The notes under the pieces were generated by a model, which made no database searches, was not told the origin of the DNA, and saw nothing but the letters and a program-made list of their open reading frames with translations. The position numbers and the translations under genes were made by a program. DNA of 17,362 nt, from positions 1 through 17,362 of the forward strand of contig DJOT01000044.1 in assembly GCA_002439095.1 (NCBI GenBank). The letters run 5' to 3'. Numbering within the stretch: the first letter of the stretch is position 1; each line of letters starts with the position of its first letter. This DNA is from Bacteroidales bacterium UBA6431 (GTDB lineage: Bacteria; Bacteroidota; Bacteroidia; Bacteroidales; UBA932). This document shows positions 14,293-17,362 of the stretch, in pieces.

Positions 14293-15180
14293 ATGGATTA
14301 TATCTCTACAAAAGAATACGCAACAGCACATGGTATAGCAGAGCGTACAGTGAGGAACTATTGCATTCAAGGTAAAATTGCCGGAGCAAGACTTATCGGC
14401 AAATCATGGAGTGTTCCTGCCGATGCTCCGCTTCCTCAGCGCAAGAATGCAAAGATCCGGATTTCCCCTCTTTTGAACGCATTGCGCGAGCAAAAAGAGG
14501 CTGGAATCAAAGGCGGCATATATCATCGTACCCAGATTGATTTGACCTATAATTCAAACCACATCGAAGGCAGCCGGTTGACAAAAGAGCAGACCCGATA
14601 TATATTCGAGACCAACACGATAGGAATCACGGAAAACGCTGTAAAAGTGGATGACATCATTGAAACAACCAATCATTTCCGCTGCATCGACTTTATAATT
14701 GACCACGCGAAGGAGCCGTTGACGGAAAGCATGATGAAACAACTTCACGGCTTGCTGAAAAGCGGAACATCGGATGCGTCTAAATCATGGTTCACGGTCG
14801 GCGAGTACAAACGGCTGCCGAACGAGGTCGGCGGGATGGAGACAACTTCGCCGCAAAAGGTTGGGCTTGAATTGCGTGCGCTGCTGAAAGAGTACAAAGA
14901 CAAAAAGACAATTCTGTTTGAAGACATACTCGATTTCCATCAGCGTTTTGAATCGATACACCCATTTCAGGACGGCAACGGCAGAGTCGGACGTCTGATA
15001 ATGTTCAAAGAATGTCTGAACCACGACATTGTCCCGTTCATCATCACGGACGAGCTTAAGATGTTCTACTATCGAGGTCTGCACGAATGGAAAACACTCC
15101 CCGGCTACCTGACAGACACCTGCCTGACCGCACAGGATCACTACAAGAAACTCCTTGACTATTTCAGAATCAGATATTGA
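14293..15180 (+). CDS. Fic family protein with N-terminal helix-turn-helix, 295 aa
   Basis: Fic enzymes transfer AMP (or another nucleotide-derived group) to a protein side chain. Residues 1-45 (YISTKEYATAHGIAERTVRN, then GKSWSVP) form a MerR/excisionase-like helix-turn-helix. The middle holds the inhibitory motif SNHIEG (88-93), matching [ST]xxxE[GN] ahead of the core, so this is a class II self-inhibited Fic. The catalytic loop HPFQDGNGRVGR (223-234) is fully canonical. The frame is open from 14197, but the promoter at 14230-14260 lies inside that extension, so I start at ATG 14293 (leader about 25 nt). It precedes the RhuM gene by 109 bp on the same strand. The target protein cannot be inferred. 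Intact and probably active when relieved of inhibition. Confidence 0.9.
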   Translation: MDYISTKEYATAHGIAERTVRNYCIQGKIAGARLIGKSWSVPADAPLPQRKNAKIRISPLLNALREQKEAGIKGGIYHRTQIDLTYNSNHIEGSRLTKEQTRYIFETNTIGITENAVKVDDIIETTNHFRCIDFIIDHAKEPLTESMMKQLHGLLKSGTSDASKSWFTVGEYKRLPNEVGGMETTSPQKVGLELRALLKEYKDKKTILFEDILDFHQRFESIHPFQDGNGRVGRLIMFKECLNHDIVPFIITDELKMFYYRGLHEWKTLPGYLTDTCLTAQDHYKKLLDYFRIRY

Positions 15181-15240
15181 CGACTGACACTTTACCATTC
15201 ATCAACAATGGCAGCAGTTCGTCTTGCTCATAAAATTCAC

Positions 15241-15272
15241 TACCTTTGTTATGAAACCATACACGTGGTTTC
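15241..15272 (+). promoter_or_regulatory. rhuM promoter box and leader inverted repeat
   Basis: -7 box TACCTTTG (15241-15248). Just downstream, arms GAAACCA (15253-15259) and TGGTTTC (15266-15272) form a perfect 7-bp inverted repeat over the expected transcription start. No good -33 at the usual distance. Confidence 0.55.
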
Positions 15273-15289
15273 TAACAAATGTAGCCTAC

Positions 15290-16297
15290 ATGGATCGAGA
15301 AGTACAATTCCTCCTGTACAATATGCCGGAAGACAGCGGCAAAGTGCAGGTCATCATAAAAGATGAAACGATATGGTGTACCCAAAAAGCTATGGCGCAG
15401 CTGTTTGGGGTCGGTGTCCCTGCCGTCAGCAAGCACCTGAAGAACATATTTGAAGAGGGTGAATTATCACCAAAAATGACTATTTCCAAAATGGAAACAG
15501 TCATAAACAGAGGTAAACGCGGAGAAGTCAATGAACAGATTGACTTCTACAATCTGGATGCAATCATCGCCGTAGGTTACCGAGTTAACTCTATCAAGGC
15601 CACTAAATTCCGTCAATGGGCGACAAAGATTCTCAACGAATACATCCGCAAAGGCTTTGCGATGGATGACGAGCGTCTGAAGCAGGGCTCCGCATTGTTC
15701 GGGAAAGACTATTTTCGGGAATTGCTTGAAAGAGTACGCTCCATCCGGGCAAGCGAACGCCGTATCTGGCAGCAGATTACAGACATCTACGCCGAATGCA
15801 GCATAGACTACGACCGGAATTCGCAGACGACAAGGGATTTCTACGCGATGGTTCAGAACCGCTTCCACTACGCCATCACAGGCCAGACAGCAGCGGAAAT
15901 CGTCTATACAAAAGCCGACCACACGAAAGAGCATATGGGCCTGACGACCTGGAAGAACTCCCCGGACGGCCGTATACTGAAATCAGATGTAAGCATCGCG
16001 AAGAACTATCTTCAGGAAAAGGAAATCCGCCAGCTGGAACGCACCGTAGCCGGATACTTCGACTATATTGAAGACCTCATAGAGCGCGAAAACACTTTCA
16101 ACATGGAGCAGTTCGCCGCCAGCGTCAATGAATTTCTGACATTCCGACGCTACCAAATCCTTCCCGACAAGGGCAAAATCTCCGCAGTTCAAGCGAAGAA
16201 AAAAGCGGAAAATGAATATACCCTGTTTGACCCTACGCAACAGATTGACTCTGACTTTGATAAGGAAGTCAGAAAGATGCTTGAAGATGGAAAATAA
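15290..16297 (+). CDS. RhuM family protein (virulence RhuM-like), 335 aa
   Basis: Belongs to the RhuM family (PF13310), named from Salmonella pathogenicity island 3; the biochemical role is unknown. The N-terminal part has the typical order: ETIWCTQKAMAQLFGV (helix-turn-helix-like), VSKHLKNIFEEGEL, FYNLDAIIAVGYRVNS and KFRQWATKILNEYIRKG. The C-terminal half has TAAEIVYTKADHTKEHMGLT and SDVSIAKNYLQEKEIRQLER, also family hallmarks. Full length. ATG 15290 is chosen because the -7 box at 15241-15248 and its inverted repeat rule out upstream in-frame starts at 15224 and 15251. The stop is 3 bp before the AlbA_2 ATPase start, so the two are co-transcribed. Relatives are often found next to Fic genes and in type I restriction-modification loci. 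Confidence 0.88.
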   Translation: MDREVQFLLYNMPEDSGKVQVIIKDETIWCTQKAMAQLFGVGVPAVSKHLKNIFEEGELSPKMTISKMETVINRGKRGEVNEQIDFYNLDAIIAVGYRVNSIKATKFRQWATKILNEYIRKGFAMDDERLKQGSALFGKDYFRELLERVRSIRASERRIWQQITDIYAECSIDYDRNSQTTRDFYAMVQNRFHYAITGQTAAEIVYTKADHTKEHMGLTTWKNSPDGRILKSDVSIAKNYLQEKEIRQLERTVAGYFDYIEDLIERENTFNMEQFAASVNEFLTFRRYQILPDKGKISAVQAKKKAENEYTLFDPTQQIDSDFDKEVRKMLEDGK

Positions 16298-16300
16298 AAT

Positions 16301-17362
16301 ATGGAACTGAAAGACCTTATAGGAGAGGCGACAGCCTATGACAAGAAAGAGAGACTTGAAGTCAGCAAGCCTAAGAGCTGGCTCAAGAGCGTCTCTGCAT
16401 TCGCTAACGGCAATGACGGGACATTGGTATTCGGCATCAGCGATGATGAACGGATAGTAGGGCTTGCCGATGCAGAAAGCAACTCCGAAGTTATCAGCGA
16501 ATGCGTCAAGACCAAACTTGATCCTGTTCCAGATATTCATCTCGAATTCAAAGAGATTGATGGGAAGAAACTAATACTGCTCCACGTCAAGGCAGGAAGC
16601 GAAACACCATATTACTACATCGGGGACAAACAGCGTCTGGCATACATCCGCATCGGCAATGAGTCCGTTGTCGCAGACCATCTTCAGTTAAAGGCTTTGG
16701 TGCTGAAAGGCTCAGGACGGACTTATGATGCGCTCCCGTCGCCGTACAAGTTCACGGATATGGCCTTCACCCAGCTGCGTTCCGCCTGCTACAAGAGGCT
16801 TCACCGCTCATTCGAAGACAGCGAGTTCACATCTTGGGGCATAATCGACGAGAACGGAGCTTTGACCAATGCCGGAGCGTTACTCGCCGACGATTCTCCG
16901 GTCCGTCAGTCCAGAATCTTCTGCACTCGTTGGAATGGCCTCACGATGACAAACGGACTCGGCGAGGCTCTTGACGATGCCGAACTGGAAGGCAGCGTCA
17001 TCGGTCAGTTGCAAGATGCCGTCGCATTCATCCGCAACAATTCGCACAAGCGCTGGTGGAAAGAGTCCGACCACCGGGAGGAACTTCCGGACTATCCTGA
17101 AAGAGCCGTGACGGAGGTCATCTGCAACGCAATAATCCACCGCGACTACCAAGAACTCGGCAGCGAGATCCACATTGACATCTACGACGACCGAATGGAA
17201 GTATATTCACCCGGAGGAATGATTGACGGTCGCCTGATTCAGCAGTTGAATCCGCTTTCCGTCCCTTCCAAACGTCGCAATCCCCTCCTCGCCGATTTCT
17301 TCAGTCGGCTCGACCTCATGGAGCGTCGAGGCAGCGGAATGAAGAAAATCCTCGGTGAATAT
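16301..17362 (+). CDS. ATP-binding protein with AlbA_2 (Schlafen-like) and GHKL ATPase domains, partial
   Basis: Open for 354 codons with no stop; cut by the window end. The N-terminal AlbA_2/Schlafen-type domain (about residues 17-120) shows LEVSKPKSWLKSVSAFANGN, then DGTLVFGISDDERIVGL and RLAYIRIGNESVVA. The C-terminal visible part matches the HATPase_c_4 type: AVTEVICNAIIHRDY at about 268-282 (the N-box Asn and downstream HRDY), VYSPGGMIDG, and RGSGMKKILGEY at the end. Proteins of this kind are predicted nucleic-acid-linked ATPases; some relatives are annotated as transcriptional regulators or RecG-like helicases without real helicase motifs. The start ATG is 3 bp after the RhuM stop, so it is in one operon. 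About 100 or more residues, perhaps with a winged helix, should follow beyond the window. Confidence 0.88.
   Translation, partial: MELKDLIGEATAYDKKERLEVSKPKSWLKSVSAFANGNDGTLVFGISDDERIVGLADAESNSEVISECVKTKLDPVPDIHLEFKEIDGKKLILLHVKAGSETPYYYIGDKQRLAYIRIGNESVVADHLQLKALVLKGSGRTYDALPSPYKFTDMAFTQLRSACYKRLHRSFEDSEFTSWGIIDENGALTNAGALLADDSPVRQSRIFCTRWNGLTMTNGLGEALDDAELEGSVIGQLQDAVAFIRNNSHKRWWKESDHREELPDYPERAVTEVICNAIIHRDYQELGSEIHIDIYDDRMEVYSPGGMIDGRLIQQLNPLSVPSKRRNPLLADFFSRLDLMERRGSGMKKILGEY

Overview
The window looks like a chromosome segment of a gut-type Bacteroidota, probably order Bacteroidales. Several genes are preceded by the Bacteroidota -7 box TAnnTTTG, some with a TTG/TTTG about 20 bp upstream. 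Starts lack strong Shine-Dalgarno sequences. The protein families (DUF4143 ATPases, class I fumarase, AsmA-like giant, RhuM, AlbA_2 ATPase) fit that group. Genus was not resolved.

Layout. (1) Positions 1-3450, accessory and AT-richer: two minus-strand AAA_14/DUF4143 ATPases of different subtypes, separated by a broken IS3-type transposase remnant. A 23-bp sequence occurs as a direct repeat just upstream of each ATPase gene's control region. Both control regions carry repeats at exactly 33-bp intervals. (2) Positions 3450-6603, plus strand: an AlkD-type DNA glycosylase, a truncated AraC-type regulator remnant, and a DXS-like thiamine-diphosphate enzyme whose substrate-binding residues are altered. 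(3) Positions 6604-7220: a repeat-rich gap between convergent genes, with hairpins whose stems differ in sequence but stay complementary. (4) Positions 7221-13552, minus strand: a housekeeping block read prfB, fumA, asmA-like, then tRNA-Leu(UAG). The three protein genes are nearly or actually overlapping. (5) Positions 13553-14252: a non-coding gap packed with inverted repeats and an 8-bp tandem array. (6) Positions 14253-17362, plus strand, accessory: a Fic AMP-transferase with an N-terminal helix-turn-helix, a RhuM-family protein, and an AlbA_2/GHKL ATPase cut by the window edge.

How the genes relate. prfB-fumA-asmA is probably one transcript, with the tRNA having its own recognisable promoter. 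RhuM and the AlbA_2 ATPase are 3 bp apart and surely co-transcribed. Fic, just upstream, has its own promoter with a perfect inverted repeat over the -33 region, and RhuM has an inverted repeat in its leader. This three-gene module is the best candidate for an under-described system. Similar genes often accompany type I restriction-modification loci, so the sequence beyond 17362 matters. The second candidate is the pair of ATPases with phased repeat arrays in their promoters.

All calls come from reading the sequence; no database search was run. Residue correspondences to E. coli DXS, B. cereus AlkD, Leishmania fumarase and E. coli RF2 are from memory.
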